DNA of 64,000 bases from Alteromonas sp. ASW11-130 (GCF_026183735.1 NZ_JAPFRE010000020.1:1-64000); one strand, 5' to 3'. Positions 31,593 through 40,765 are shown, counted from the first letter of the stretch. Notes: a model not told the origin generated them from the letters alone. Program-made: numbers and translations.

Positions 31593-32006
31593 CTTTCTTA
31601 AGAATTTTGAGTATCCTTCTCAGCGTTCCATTGCGACTTAAATCATCCAGATTAAAATCCCTATACGCCCCTTTCCTTCTTATCTCGCAGCGTCCTGTGC
31701 GAGCTACTCTTCCTTAAGCAGATCCCTTTCCTTTAATCCCTGATTTAGCTACCCATCCTGCTGATAGCAGTCTTCATCCTGAAGTTGTCCAACCTAGCAA
31801 TCCCTGCCGTTTCCTTCGCTCCCATACATACTGCTCTTCACTGAACAGTGCCTTCATCCTGAAGGTATCCTATATGCTTATCCAAAGCGTTATCCCTCTC
31901 CATTTACTTCCCTATCACCCAGCGTCCAGCCATGGTATTCTCTTCCGTAAGTTGTCCATTCGAGGTATCCGTTTGTCATCCTGACTCGTCGTGTTTCCTT
32001 GTGACA
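31565..32006 (-). ncRNA. csrB: CsrB-family CsrA-sequestering small RNA
   Basis: About 440 nt, minus strand. The RNA contains roughly 28 GGA motifs by my count, many as AGGA/CAGGA. Several sit in short hairpin loops: CTTCAGGATGAAG twice (31772-31784 and 31852-31864), GTCAGGATGAC (31975-31985) and stem CTCGCA/TGCGAG enclosing CAGGACGC (31684-31703). It ends in a strong intrinsic terminator. These are the hallmarks of CsrB/CsrC/RsmZ RNAs, which bind multiple CsrA dimers and relieve CsrA repression. The location between yqcC and syd is the same as csrB in E. coli. The 5' end is predicted from a weak -10 and may be off by tens of bases. Confidence 0.92.
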
Positions 32007-32012
32007 GTGTCA

Positions 32013-32018
32013 ATATTA
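32013..32018 (-). promoter_or_regulatory. Candidate -10 element of csrB
   Basis: TAATAT on the minus strand lies just upstream of the first GGA motifs and predicts a start near 32006. No good -35 hexamer is seen 17 bp upstream, which is usual for promoters that depend on an upstream activator. Confidence 0.5.
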
Positions 32019-32162
32019 GTCGTTAGCTAAATTTACGCGAGGTACTTTTTAAAGAAAATTTCATCTTACAAAGTGATCGAAAAGCAAAGTTGCTACTTAT
32101 CAACTAGTTAAATATTTATTATGAGAAAGCGTCGGTGATTTGACATAGAATTCTTACATTTT

Positions 32163-32180
32163 TGTACGATATGTCTTACA
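32163..32180. promoter_or_regulatory. GacA/UvrY-type upstream activating box of csrB
   Basis: TGTACG-ATATGT-CTTACA matches the palindromic GacA/UvrY consensus TGTAAG-N6-CTTACA at 11 of 12 defined positions. Its centre is about 165 bp upstream of the predicted csrB start, the range known for csrB and rsmZ. Two further CTTACA half-sites lie at 32153-32158 and 32065-32070. Confidence 0.8.
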
Positions 32181-32245
32181 TCGAATGGTGGAATTCAAAA
32201 GCGCTATAAAATCAAGAGTACGTAAGAGCACTCTGGTCGGAGAAT

Positions 32246-32893
32246 TTAAGCTTGCTGCTTGCGACGAAACATGATTTGGCCCGTGATATGACCTACCTCT
32301 AAATCTTCCACAAAGTCGTAGTGACCGTCCGCGAAAAATGAAAGACATTTGGGTAGCGTTACATACACACCCACACCCTCACTACTGCTGTCTTCAGTAA
32401 GAACACTGTCAATTGCGCCCATTAGCTTATGGCCTAAACCATGATGCTGATGATCCGGATGTACGGCTATAAAAGAAAGCATGTGAAAATGGTGAGCCGG
32501 AATTTTGCTACGCACCCTTTCCTCTTTTTCTAACATTTGTCGCGTGCCAAACAACCCCGCTGTTAGTAGCATCTTTAAACGCCAATGCCAGTAACGACCT
32601 GCACCAAAAGCCACATCAGGAGACGTTAAACATGCCACCGCTAATAAGCGTTTGTCGTCAAATAAACCAATCATCGGCTGCTTGGCCACCCAAAAGGCAT
32701 TCAATTCTTCACGGATTGCAGAACGGAGACGACTTTCATACCCTTCTTTCTCAGCCTGGAAAATATCAATAAACAATGGATCATCAAAGTAGGCGTTATA
32801 TAAAATGGATGCCGCAACTTTTAAATCATCAGCGCAAAGAAATATTGCTTTAACCTTGTCGATGTCTGGCTCAGCTAAGGCAGCGTTGGACAT
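32246..32893 (-). CDS. GNAT family N-acetyltransferase
   Basis: A 215-aa protein with a GNAT acyl-CoA binding motif A, VHPDHQHHGLGHKLM, near residues 147-161. The N-terminal part resembles other bacterial GNAT proteins of unknown substrate that begin with an ASILYNAYFDDPLF-type helix. It stands alone between csrB and a DUF3192 gene on the same strand. A seven-copy heptanucleotide repeat lies 52-100 bp upstream of its ATG. The substrate cannot be predicted. Confidence 0.8.
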   Translation of the reverse strand: MSNAALAEPDIDKVKAIFLCADDLKVAASILYNAYFDDPLFIDIFQAEKEGYESRLRSAIREELNAFWVAKQPMIGLFDDKRLLAVACLTSPDVAFGAGRYWHWRLKMLLTAGLFGTRQMLEKEERVRSKIPAHHFHMLSFIAVHPDHQHHGLGHKLMGAIDSVLTEDSSSEGVGVYVTLPKCLSFFADGHYDFVEDLEVGHITGQIMFRRKQQA

Positions 32894-32944
32894 TGGCTTT
32901 CCTTTAAAATTTCAAATTCGTCTTTGTGTTCGGGCACAGGACAC

Positions 32945-32993
32945 TTTTCATTTTTCACTTTTCACTTTTCACTTTTCACTTTTCACTTTTCAC
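32945..32993. repeat. Heptanucleotide tandem repeat (TTTTCAC)7
   Basis: Seven consecutive 7-bp units, the first TTTTCAT and the other six TTTTCAC, lie between the GNAT start codon and its likely promoter. Strand-slippage could change promoter or leader spacing. The same unit, read as GTGAAAA, recurs at 48204 upstream of the capsule export gene. Confidence 0.9.
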
Positions 32994-33140
32994 TTTACTT
33001 AATATTTAAATTATCGCGCATGCAACCATCACAATGTTAAACAATTGTTAACGAAGTTGGTTACTATAGTGCGAAGACGAAAAAATGTCCAATTCTTGAA
33101 TCTTCGTGTTTAGCGTATATAAATTCCGGGGGGAGCAGTG

Positions 33141-33170
33141 GAAAAGCAAAATCCCTCTTATCGAGGGATT
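33141..33170 (-). terminator. Terminator of the DUF3192 lipoprotein gene
   Basis: On the minus strand AATCCCTC-GATAA-GAGGGATT is followed by TTGCTTTTCC. It lies 12 bp after the stop codon of the DUF3192 gene. Stem and U-rich tail fit an intrinsic terminator. Confidence 0.75.
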
Positions 33171-33181
33171 GTTTGTATCTA

Positions 33182-33544
33182 CTAGATTTCTGCGTAGGCT
33201 TTATCTCCCCATCCTACTAAATAACCGTCATGGAACACGAGTGGCGTACATTCGTCTTTAGAGGTAACGCCATCGTCCATAGTACGTTGAGTGCGGTAGT
33301 ACAAAACGCGAACCACACCATGCTCTTTTTGGTGGAGTTCGTTAAAGTCAGCCACGCCTAATTTCCGCACTACAGACTCATAAGACATATTGCGTTTAAG
33401 ATTAGCGATATGCTTACGATTGTTGTACTCACGTTCTTGCCAATCTGAGCTATAACCGCTATCACCGTCACCTCCGACGGAAATAACACAACCGGAAAGA
33501 ATTGCTGGGGCTGAAAGTGCTAATAAAAGGGGAAAAAGTTTCAT
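33182..33544 (-). CDS. DUF3192 family lipoprotein
   Basis: A 120-aa predicted lipoprotein with signal peptide and lipobox ILSGC (Cys19). The mature part contains NMSYESVVRKLG then a YYRTQ...KDECTPLVF...GYLVGWGDKAY core. It shares this core with the protein at 38580-38954, so the two are paralogues. The short architecture and repeated-motif pattern recall BamE/SmpA-like small lipoproteins, but function is unknown. Confidence 0.8.
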   Translation of the reverse strand: MKLFPLLLALSAPAILSGCVISVGGDGDSGYSSDWQEREYNNRKHIANLKRNMSYESVVRKLGVADFNELHQKEHGVVRVLYYRTQRTMDDGVTSKDECTPLVFHDGYLVGWGDKAYAEI

Positions 33545-33751
33545 TGTCTATCCTTACGTCATTATTTTAGGCTAACCAAACAATTTTAGGGCCAAGTATT
33601 ATCCTCATGATAAATAAAGATTTTTTCGACACAGAAAATATCACGCGCGTCAAAAACGTAAATAATTGGTCATAAACACTATTAAATAGTGGAATTGGAA
33701 TAATCCTTCGTGCATAGTCGCAACCCTTAGCGCTTAAATTTAACAAAATGT

Positions 33752-34048
33752 ATGAAAGATCCGGCTATTCACTATTCTTTGCTTTCTATCTGCAAACAAT
33801 TACAAGAGAAAGGTATAAAGCCAACAGCGTCCTTGGTTAGAGCCAAAGCCCACTTTAATGTGAACATTGCAGATGCCATTACCGCTATCAAAGCATTCCA
33901 TTCTGATGATGACGATGTGCTCGCTGCGCAACCAGAAGTGATGTCCGATCCTGTGGGAAGAATCGAACAATTGGAAAAACGTGTAGCACAACTAGAGAAG
34001 GTGTTACGAGGCGTCGAGAAATATCTATCTGACCAAGAACGCGTTTAA
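33752..34048 (+). CDS. Small hypothetical protein with C-terminal coiled coil
   Basis: A 98-aa protein whose N-terminal half (KGIKPTASLVRAKAHF) resembles the helix-turn-helix of KfrA-like DNA-binding proteins. Residues 67-92 form leucine heptads (EQLEKRVAQLEKVL). DNA binding as a coiled-coil dimer is a guess. It overlaps the syd stop codon by 4 bp in convergent orientation, so the two 3' ends are interlocked. Confidence 0.65.
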   Translation: MKDPAIHYSLLSICKQLQEKGIKPTASLVRAKAHFNVNIADAITAIKAFHSDDDDVLAAQPEVMSDPVGRIEQLEKRVAQLEKVLRGVEKYLSDQERV

Positions 34049-34605
34049 TTTCTTGTCTGCTCGACCGCTTTCAAGGATGCAATAAAGGCTGAAAGTGAGG
34101 GTGCAATCACACGTGAAGCCGGCTTGCCCACTGGCTCTAAGACGACATTTCCTGAATGATTTTCGACCGACAACATAAAGTCTTCTTCATCAGTTAATGC
34201 AAAGAATAACGTAACAGGTTGCTTCAATCGCCTTTTCATTAACACGTGACCAATCAAGTTTTCTTGTAAACGTTCGAAATCGTCCCCGTTCCACACCTGT
34301 AAAAGTTCGCAATAGCCTTCAGGTGCCTGGGCGAGTAAATTATTACTGAAGTAACGGGTGAAATAGTCACAGAACTGAGGGTTGAGCTCAAGATCCAACG
34401 CTTTCTCTAATTGCGAGAAATTACACTCCCCTTGCTGTCGTACTGGTTGCCACGAAACGAGTTCTCCCTCTGCAGCTTCTTGAAGGTAACAAGCTGAACG
34501 CCATTGTGGGTCAAACTCAATTGTCAAAGGTTGCTCTTGCTGCTGACTGATAAGAATGGTGTCTTCGATTAATCTATCTAACTGACGTTTGATGCCATCT
34601 GACAT
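34045..34605 (-). CDS. syd: SecY-interacting protein Syd
   Basis: Membrane-peripheral protein that binds SecY and can proofread or destabilise faulty translocons. The 186 aa (E. coli 181) include the family segments SQLEKALDLELNPQF near residue 65 and DDFERLQENLIGHVLMK near residue 108. The gene is divergent from queF as in E. coli, which supports the assignment. Confidence 0.92.
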   Translation of the reverse strand: MSDGIKRQLDRLIEDTILISQQQEQPLTIEFDPQWRSACYLQEAAEGELVSWQPVRQQGECNFSQLEKALDLELNPQFCDYFTRYFSNNLLAQAPEGYCELLQVWNGDDFERLQENLIGHVLMKRRLKQPVTLFFALTDEEDFMLSVENHSGNVVLEPVGKPASRVIAPSLSAFIASLKAVEQTRN

Positions 34606-34718
34606 ATAATTAGGTTCGCAAATATTAGTTAAGTTTGGCCAACACTAACAAACTTTATGTTTCCTGACACCAGTAGACACATATTTTAAAGATTACTATT
34701 AGAGAAAATTCAAATTTT

Positions 34719-35564
34719 ATGACCAGTAAACAACCTGCCCCATTTGAATTACCGACACACCTAACTTTAGGTAAAGCAGTCGGTTATGAAACCACCTACA
34801 ATCCATCTTTATTGCAATCAGTTCCGCGTGCGCTCAATCGCGATTCGCTTTCAATTTCTAATGATAATTTACCATTTCACGGAGACGATATCTGGACGGG
34901 TTACGAATTATCCTGGTTGTTACCTTCGGGCAAGCCCCAAGTCGCTATTTTTAATTGTTACGTGCCAGTTACCTCCCCTAATATCATTGAATCAAAATCC
35001 TTCAAGCTTTATCTCAACAGTTTTAATCAGAGCAAATTTAATTCAGTTGAAGAAGTGAGCGCAATATTGTGTGAAGACTTAAGTACATGCGCAGGCACTC
35101 AAGTTAAGGTAGACGTTTTTACTCCCAGTGAATTTAGCGCGCTAAAATTTGCTCTTTGGGAAGGTACTGTTATCGACGACATTGATATTGAAGTGAATAC
35201 TTACCAACCGGATAGTACTCTTTTACAGGTATCCAAAGAAAATGCTACGGAAACGTTAATTAGTCATTTGCTGAAGTCAAATTGTTTAATCACGCAACAA
35301 CCAGACTGGGCAAGTATTTTAATACGTTATTCGGGTTCCAAGATTCAGCATGACTCACTACTGGCTTACCTCATTAGTTTTCGTCAGCACAATGAATTTC
35401 ATGAACAGTGTGTAGAGCGGATTTACTGTGATTTAATGGAATTTTGTAAACCTAAGCATCTTACTGTTTTTGCACGATATACACGTCGAGGCGGGTTAGA
35501 TATCAATCCGTTCCGTTCCAACTTTGAAAATACTTATAATAATCATCGATTAGCCAGGCAATAG
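34719..35564 (+). CDS. queF: NADPH-dependent 7-cyano-7-deazaguanine reductase
   Basis: Reduces preQ0 to preQ1 in queuosine synthesis. The 281 aa are the long, two-domain YqcD-type (E. coli 282). The QueF motif ESKSFKLYLNSFNQ occurs near residue 90, and the catalytic Cys/Asp segment NCLITQQPDW near residue 190. It sits between syd and ppnN as in E. coli, except that a GGDEF gene is inserted after it. Confidence 0.96.
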   Translation: MTSKQPAPFELPTHLTLGKAVGYETTYNPSLLQSVPRALNRDSLSISNDNLPFHGDDIWTGYELSWLLPSGKPQVAIFNCYVPVTSPNIIESKSFKLYLNSFNQSKFNSVEEVSAILCEDLSTCAGTQVKVDVFTPSEFSALKFALWEGTVIDDIDIEVNTYQPDSTLLQVSKENATETLISHLLKSNCLITQQPDWASILIRYSGSKIQHDSLLAYLISFRQHNEFHEQCVERIYCDLMEFCKPKHLTVFARYTRRGGLDINPFRSNFENTYNNHRLARQ

Positions 35565-35623
35565 CCTGCATTCTGCGTTACAGTTATCAGCATGACTGGT
35601 GGCGAATTTGAATAAGGATGTAA

Positions 35624-37135
35624 ATGGAAGAGAAGAATTTGCAATCGTTAAAGCAGCACAGCGAGCTACTTGCACAATTTATTATTCGGCTGTCAAAATT
35701 TTATGAAGGGTTCTCACCAGATATAGATACCGAATTACAAAAGTTACGCGGGCATTTATCTGGTAGACCAGATTTCACCCTCGCGGCTGTCAGTGTGAAT
35801 AAGTTGAACAAGACATTGCGCTTAGCCGACCTTACTGTTCGTAAATACACTGCCGACTCGCTTTCGCAATTAGAAGAAGCAGTTAAAAAGCTTCAACATT
35901 CTCTCATCGGTGAACCCGCCCTGACAAAAGAAAGCGCGCAAATACTTATATCGCTAAATCAGCCCGTTCAATCATTATTTGTGTTGCAATCGCTATGCAA
36001 TAAAGTACTGGGGCTGTTCCAACATGCCACTAAGGCCGATTCTGAAAAAAACCATGAGGCGAGTTCTAGCGCGTCATCCACGCTAGCTTTACAAAAAGCG
36101 ATATTGGATGAGTTAAGCCAGTTAATAGAAACCTATGCGAACAAAAACCCCAATGATGATCAGCTAAGTCTGTTAAGAACAAAGCTGAAAAAGGGCATGA
36201 CTGAAGATGAGCTTTTGCAATCCTGCGTGGCTATCATTCGCATGGTGGTTAAAGACTCGTTATCTGAAGCAAGTCTTTCCGGCAAAGTCATACAAAGCTT
36301 ACACAATGCGCTAGGCGACATTCAGGAAAACGTCAGCCAAAGCATTGAACGTTCTCAGTCGAATTTCGAAGCTAGACAGTTCAGTCATCGCGAGATAAAA
36401 GCGAAACTGGATTCTATTGAAGATCAACTGCGTCAGGCAGAATCATTGGAAAAACTAAAAAAACAAGCTCAATCCTATTTGGCGAGCATGGCGTCTACTT
36501 TATATGAACGAGAAGAAGTAGAGCAAAAAGAACAAGCCGAACTAATGACTCTACTCAGTGCCATGCAAAGCCAATTGGTGAACTTACAGAAACAAACTCA
36601 ACATTATCGAAAAAAATTAGCAGAACAAATTGTCTCCACTCAAACTGATGCATTAACCAAGCTTGGTAATCGCAAAGCGTACGATGAACGCGTTGAAAAG
36701 GAGTGTCAACGCGCAATTGATACAAAAGACCCGTTGGCCCTTGCAGTGGTAGACATCGATTACTTTAAGTCTATTAACGATAAATTCGGCCATGCAGCTG
36801 GCGATAAAACATTGCAGATTGTTGGTAAACACTTAAAAACCTCCATCCAACCTTCTGACTTTATTGCCCGATGGGGAGGGGAGGAATTTGTCTTGTTATT
36901 CCCAGCTACGGATGGAACGCAGTTGCTCGAAAAACTGGAGAAAATCCGCGTTTCGTTATCAAAACTTCCCCTAAAATTTCGCCAAGAAAAAATCTCGCTT
37001 ACCGCTTCTTTTGGCGGGACGTGTTACCGCCAAGGAGAAAGCCCTTCAGCGATGTTTGAACGTGCAGACCGATTGCTCTATCAAGCAAAACATTCAGGTA
37101 GAAACTGCGTAATGATTGATCAGGAATTTAATTAA
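35624..37135 (+). CDS. Diguanylate cyclase (GGEEF) with long helical N-terminus
   Basis: A 503-aa soluble protein. Residues 1-340 are largely helical with coiled-coil stretches (about 255-340) and no transmembrane segment. The GGDEF domain begins near 352 (DALTKLGNR) and has the active-site GGEEF at 418-422. The inhibitory site position reads QPSD (409-412) rather than RxxD, so allosteric product inhibition is probably lost. The stop overlaps the ppnN start as TAATG, so the two are translationally coupled. In E. coli no cyclase lies between queF and ppnN. Confidence 0.88.
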   Translation: MEEKNLQSLKQHSELLAQFIIRLSKFYEGFSPDIDTELQKLRGHLSGRPDFTLAAVSVNKLNKTLRLADLTVRKYTADSLSQLEEAVKKLQHSLIGEPALTKESAQILISLNQPVQSLFVLQSLCNKVLGLFQHATKADSEKNHEASSSASSTLALQKAILDELSQLIETYANKNPNDDQLSLLRTKLKKGMTEDELLQSCVAIIRMVVKDSLSEASLSGKVIQSLHNALGDIQENVSQSIERSQSNFEARQFSHREIKAKLDSIEDQLRQAESLEKLKKQAQSYLASMASTLYEREEVEQKEQAELMTLLSAMQSQLVNLQKQTQHYRKKLAEQIVSTQTDALTKLGNRKAYDERVEKECQRAIDTKDPLALAVVDIDYFKSINDKFGHAAGDKTLQIVGKHLKTSIQPSDFIARWGGEEFVLLFPATDGTQLLEKLEKIRVSLSKLPLKFRQEKISLTASFGGTCYRQGESPSAMFERADRLLYQAKHSGRNCVMIDQEFN

Positions 37136-38499
37136 TGAAGAAAGTGCAACTTAACCCTCTGGGGTGGATGAGTCAGCTGTCTCAGGTGGAGGTAGCCAAG
37201 TTAGAAGATACAACGAATAGTGCACTTTATGACATGTTTCGCAATTGTTGTTTGGCTGTGCTCAATAGTGGCGTGGATGAAGATGATTACGAAATACTCT
37301 TCGCTCCCTACGACGATTTTGATGTCAAGCTTGTACGTCGGGAACGAGGTGTCAAAATTGAGTTAATCAACCCGCCGGAGGTCGCCTTTGTTGATGGTAA
37401 ATTAGTTAGAGGCGTGCATGAGCATCTGTTTGCGGTACTTCGTGACCTGCTCTATATGGGTAACAAATATGCATTCATGCATAAGGCTGCTCCTATTGAT
37501 GGCGTCAATATATCAGACATGGTATTCGACATGCTGCGCCACGCACAGGCGCTTGAGGGTAATGACAATCTTAATACTATCGTGTGTTGGGGTGGTCATT
37601 CAATAAACATGACCGAGTATAAATATACCAAAGAAGTTGGCTATCAATTGGGTCTTCGCAAATTAAATATTTGTACAGGATGTGGGCCCGGCGCGATGAA
37701 AGGCCCAATGAAAGGTGCCGCTATTGGGCATGCCAAGCAACGCTACAAAGAAGGACGCTATATCGGTATTTCAGAGCCAAGTATAATAGCTGCCGAGCCG
37801 CCTAATGCGATTGTAAATGAACTTGTGATAATGCCTGACATTGAAAAACGGTTGGAAGCCTTCGTTCGTATCGCTCATGGGATTGTTATTTTCCCCGGTG
37901 GTGTAGGTACAGCTGAAGAGCTACTTTACTTACTCGGTATCTTGATGAATGAGCGGAACTCAGAACAGCCATTTCCTGTGATACTTACGGGTCCGGCAGG
38001 AGCCGAAGCATATTTTTCTGCTATTGACGATTTTGTGGCAGCTACATTGGGTAAAAAAGCGCAGAGTAAATATCAAATTATTATTGATAATCCAATAGAA
38101 GTCGCCCGAGCGATGCGTGAGGGCCTATCAAAAGTTGAAGAATATCGGCGCGCCATGGGAGATGCGTTTAGTTTTAACTGGTCACTCAAAATTGATGAGG
38201 CTTTCCAACATCCGTTTGTCCCCACTCACGAATCTATGGGTGCGTTAGCTCTGCATCGAGAACAAACGGTGGCCGATCTTGCAGTGGTATTACGAAAAGC
38301 GTTTTCAGGTATTGTTGCTGGCAATGTGAAAGCTGAAGGAATTAAGCAAATTAAACAGCATGGTCCGTTTAAACTAAATGGCGAAGCTGAACTGATGGAA
38401 CGCGTGGATAATATGCTACAGTCCTTCGTTGCTCAGCAAAGGATGAAATTGCCTGGTTCAGAGTACATTCCTTGTTATACAATTAGTAAAAGAAAATGA
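37135..38499 (+). CDS. ppnN: Pyrimidine/purine nucleotide 5'-monophosphate nucleosidase PpnN
   Basis: LOG-family nucleosidase that releases nucleobases from nucleoside monophosphates; E. coli PpnN is controlled by (p)ppGpp. The 454 aa match E. coli (454). The LOG signature occurs as [22 protein letters not shown]... and [15 protein letters not shown]. The adjacent TAATG overlap with a GGDEF gene is notable because both products act on purine nucleotides. Confidence 0.95.
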   Translation: MKKVQLNPLGWMSQLSQVEVAKLEDTTNSALYDMFRNCCLAVLNSGVDEDDYEILFAPYDDFDVKLVRRERGVKIELINPPEVAFVDGKLVRGVHEHLFAVLRDLLYMGNKYAFMHKAAPIDGVNISDMVFDMLRHAQALEGNDNLNTIVCWGGHSINMTEYKYTKEVGYQLGLRKLNICTGCGPGAMKGPMKGAAIGHAKQRYKEGRYIGISEPSIIAAEPPNAIVNELVIMPDIEKRLEAFVRIAHGIVIFPGGVGTAEELLYLLGILMNERNSEQPFPVILTGPAGAEAYFSAIDDFVAATLGKKAQSKYQIIIDNPIEVARAMREGLSKVEEYRRAMGDAFSFNWSLKIDEAFQHPFVPTHESMGALALHREQTVADLAVVLRKAFSGIVAGNVKAEGIKQIKQHGPFKLNGEAELMERVDNMLQSFVAQQRMKLPGSEYIPCYTISKRK

Positions 38500-38579
38500 T
38501 AAATTTTTGTTACGATTTCAGCCGATTTAATGAAAGATAATAAGGTAAACTGCGAATAATTGTGTAGTGGAAAAATCTG

Positions 38580-38954
38580 ATGAATAGCAATGTTTTTAAA
38601 TTAATCGTGTTGGGCGCTAGCGCTTACGCACTGTTTGTTTTTCTGGTGATATCGTTCTATCCAGATGAACCAGAAAACATGCACTGGAAAGATCGCGAAG
38701 AGTATAACAAGGTACAAATATCTAAGCTGAGGCTTGGAAGCACATTGGATGAAGTACTCGCTCTATTAGGATCGCCCGACATCACCGAAGCTAAAATAGA
38801 GAAAGGCAATACATTACAAGTGATGTTTTATCGCACCCACCACGTTAGAGCTGATAATATGACGACAATGGATGAGTGTACCCCATTACTGTTCGAGAAA
38901 GATAAACTAATCGCCTGGGGTGAAGGTGCTTACCAGAGTTTCCAACAAACGTAG
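38580..38954 (+). CDS. DUF3192 family protein, second copy
   Basis: A 124-aa protein with an N-terminal hydrophobic segment (about residues 7-27). The same core as the lipoprotein at 33182-33544 follows: FYRT, then MDECTPLLF, then IAWGEGAY. Unlike that paralogue it has no lipobox cysteine, so it is probably anchored by an uncleaved helix. Five bases separate it from the HDOD-like gene downstream. Function unknown. Confidence 0.78.
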   Translation: MNSNVFKLIVLGASAYALFVFLVISFYPDEPENMHWKDREEYNKVQISKLRLGSTLDEVLALLGSPDITEAKIEKGNTLQVMFYRTHHVRADNMTTMDECTPLLFEKDKLIAWGEGAYQSFQQT

Positions 38955-38959
38955 GGCTT

Positions 38960-40597
38960 GTGACTGACTTTGATGAACATACGCTGCTTCATAACTTTGA
39001 GCAGCTTTTTACTCCGGCTCATAATTATTTTTGCAAAGATTTAATAAACCGATGTCTGGCAGTCGCAAAACAATGTATTGAGGCTGCCCAACAGCACCCC
39101 CACCTTGTACTGGCTTTGTTAACCAGCAAACGAGTAGAAACGTCTGTTTCTCCTATTTGTTTGCGGGGAACGCTTTTTCTCTGTGTTACCACTCGACGCG
39201 ACAGGTTTAATGATCATTTTGCGCAGCACCTTATTGCCAGTTTTATTTGTACGTTCATCATCATGCGTGCAAGAGAAACAAATGAGAATCCACCAGAATT
39301 AAAATCACTCATCCAGTTTTACCAATCCCTTGGCCTTTCTATCTGGAGAGAAACCACGAAAATAGCAAAACTGTTAGTTCGTCCACAGGCTTTTCGACAT
39401 TTGTCTTCTCCAAAGCTGACTTATCGTCAGCAATATTTACTATCAGCATGTGTGGTTGCCAGACTTCTACCACAACATGAAGTGCTGTCCATTTTTCGTA
39501 CGCTGAGCAATAGGGCCTCCCCTGCGCTGCTGGAAACACTATCGAATTGGGTGCAATTCCCTGGTATGTGGCTACCGGGGAGAATGATAACTATTGGCAA
39601 CGACGCTGCAGTAATACTCGTTCGAGAAAAGCACAAAATTGCCTATTTGCCGCTACCCAAAAATGCTGAAACAGTTAAATGGAGTAATGTAACTAACGTT
39701 TCAGTATTAAAATCCCCCCAGTCAGTGGACTTCAAAAAACTCAAGCAATGGACCGACGATTTAGGACTGCAACCAAGGACCATTGATTGGCCATACGCAC
39801 CTTCTTTTGCCATCAACCACCCCCCCTCTAAGCTACTCAAGATAATTGATTTGTTAAATGGTACGGACACCGACATTTCACTGCTGTGCGAACAAATAAA
39901 ACAAGAGCCCTTGCTCGCTCGATTTCTGAGATCGTCAGCGACTACTGACAACAGGATGAACTTACCGGTACATGATGTTAAACAAGCCGTGCTAACATAT
40001 GGCCTGGATCGAGTCGGGGACATGCTAATTCAGCAAGCGCTGAATCAACGTTTGACCCAAAAAGTTTTTCCTATTTCAGGGCTTTGTCAACGGCTGCTAA
40101 CTCTATCTGCCGATATTGCTGCTCATATCTGCTTTGAAAGCGATACTAAAATAACGCCACAGCACGCCTCACTGTTGCTTACCTTTGCGATTGCTCCTGT
40201 GTTCTCTATAACTGGGCTTAAGATAGCCTTAAACTGGCGTCCTTCCAGCACCCAGCTCTATTGTCCCGACTCACTCGTACCAGCGGCTGACATTCCGATG
40301 AGACAACGAGCACTTCAACTATTGAGTGGATGGCATCAAAGCCGTAATCTTCAGCTCGCCGTGCAATTTTGTAACCAACTACCGAACCAATGTCATAAGC
40401 ATATTCGTCACGAAGTGTGTATATTAGGATTAAGTTTGTCATTGGCCAGAGAGTGGCTGTGGAATACGCAACATTATTGTGAACGCACGCGAGAATTTAA
40501 AGCTCAAGCCAAAAATGAGCTAGGGATTGATGAGCCAATCCTAAATAAGATTCAGTACCAACTTAGTCAGCATATCTGGTTGCCGATCAACCAATAA
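38960..40597 (+). CDS. HDOD-like domain protein
   Basis: A 545-aa soluble protein starting with GTG at 38960. Residues about 285-480 resemble an HDOD domain: KLLKIIDLLNGTDTDISLLC, a basic EPLLARFLRSS helix and the DVKQAVLTYGLDRVGDML segment. HDOD proteins lack HD catalytic residues and often act in signalling with c-di-GMP or histidine kinases. The N-terminal 280 residues are not recognised. Only 5 bp separate it from the DUF3192 gene. The domain call is by pattern only. Confidence 0.55.
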   Translation: MTDFDEHTLLHNFEQLFTPAHNYFCKDLINRCLAVAKQCIEAAQQHPHLVLALLTSKRVETSVSPICLRGTLFLCVTTRRDRFNDHFAQHLIASFICTFIIMRARETNENPPELKSLIQFYQSLGLSIWRETTKIAKLLVRPQAFRHLSSPKLTYRQQYLLSACVVARLLPQHEVLSIFRTLSNRASPALLETLSNWVQFPGMWLPGRMITIGNDAAVILVREKHKIAYLPLPKNAETVKWSNVTNVSVLKSPQSVDFKKLKQWTDDLGLQPRTIDWPYAPSFAINHPPSKLLKIIDLLNGTDTDISLLCEQIKQEPLLARFLRSSATTDNRMNLPVHDVKQAVLTYGLDRVGDMLIQQALNQRLTQKVFPISGLCQRLLTLSADIAAHICFESDTKITPQHASLLLTFAIAPVFSITGLKIALNWRPSSTQLYCPDSLVPAADIPMRQRALQLLSGWHQSRNLQLAVQFCNQLPNQCHKHIRHEVCILGLSLSLAREWLWNTQHYCERTREFKAQAKNELGIDEPILNKIQYQLSQHIWLPINQ

Positions 40598-40700
40598 GGC
40601 TGAGCAAACCTGAAACCGTTCGACACAGACATATGCATTTTTACTAAATTTACTTAAATATGGCATTTACGATGGGTATAGGCTAGGTTTCAACGCCTTG

Positions 40701-40765
40701 TTTAGTTAGAATAGTGACTAAATTTGTCAGTGACGCAAAATCCAATTTCACTTTGCGTCGGTCAC
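40701..40765. other. Dyads in the idh upstream region
   Basis: TTTAGT/ACTAAA (40701-40722, 10-bp centre) is followed by a hairpin GACGCAAA/TTTGCGTC (40732-40759, 12-nt loop). Both lie within the 288-bp region upstream of the isocitrate dehydrogenase gene. They are candidate regulator or mRNA leader elements; no known site was matched. Confidence 0.4.

Noticed and set aside
32945..32993. CRISPR array
   Set aside because: The units are 7 bp in direct tandem with no spacers and no cas genes nearby.
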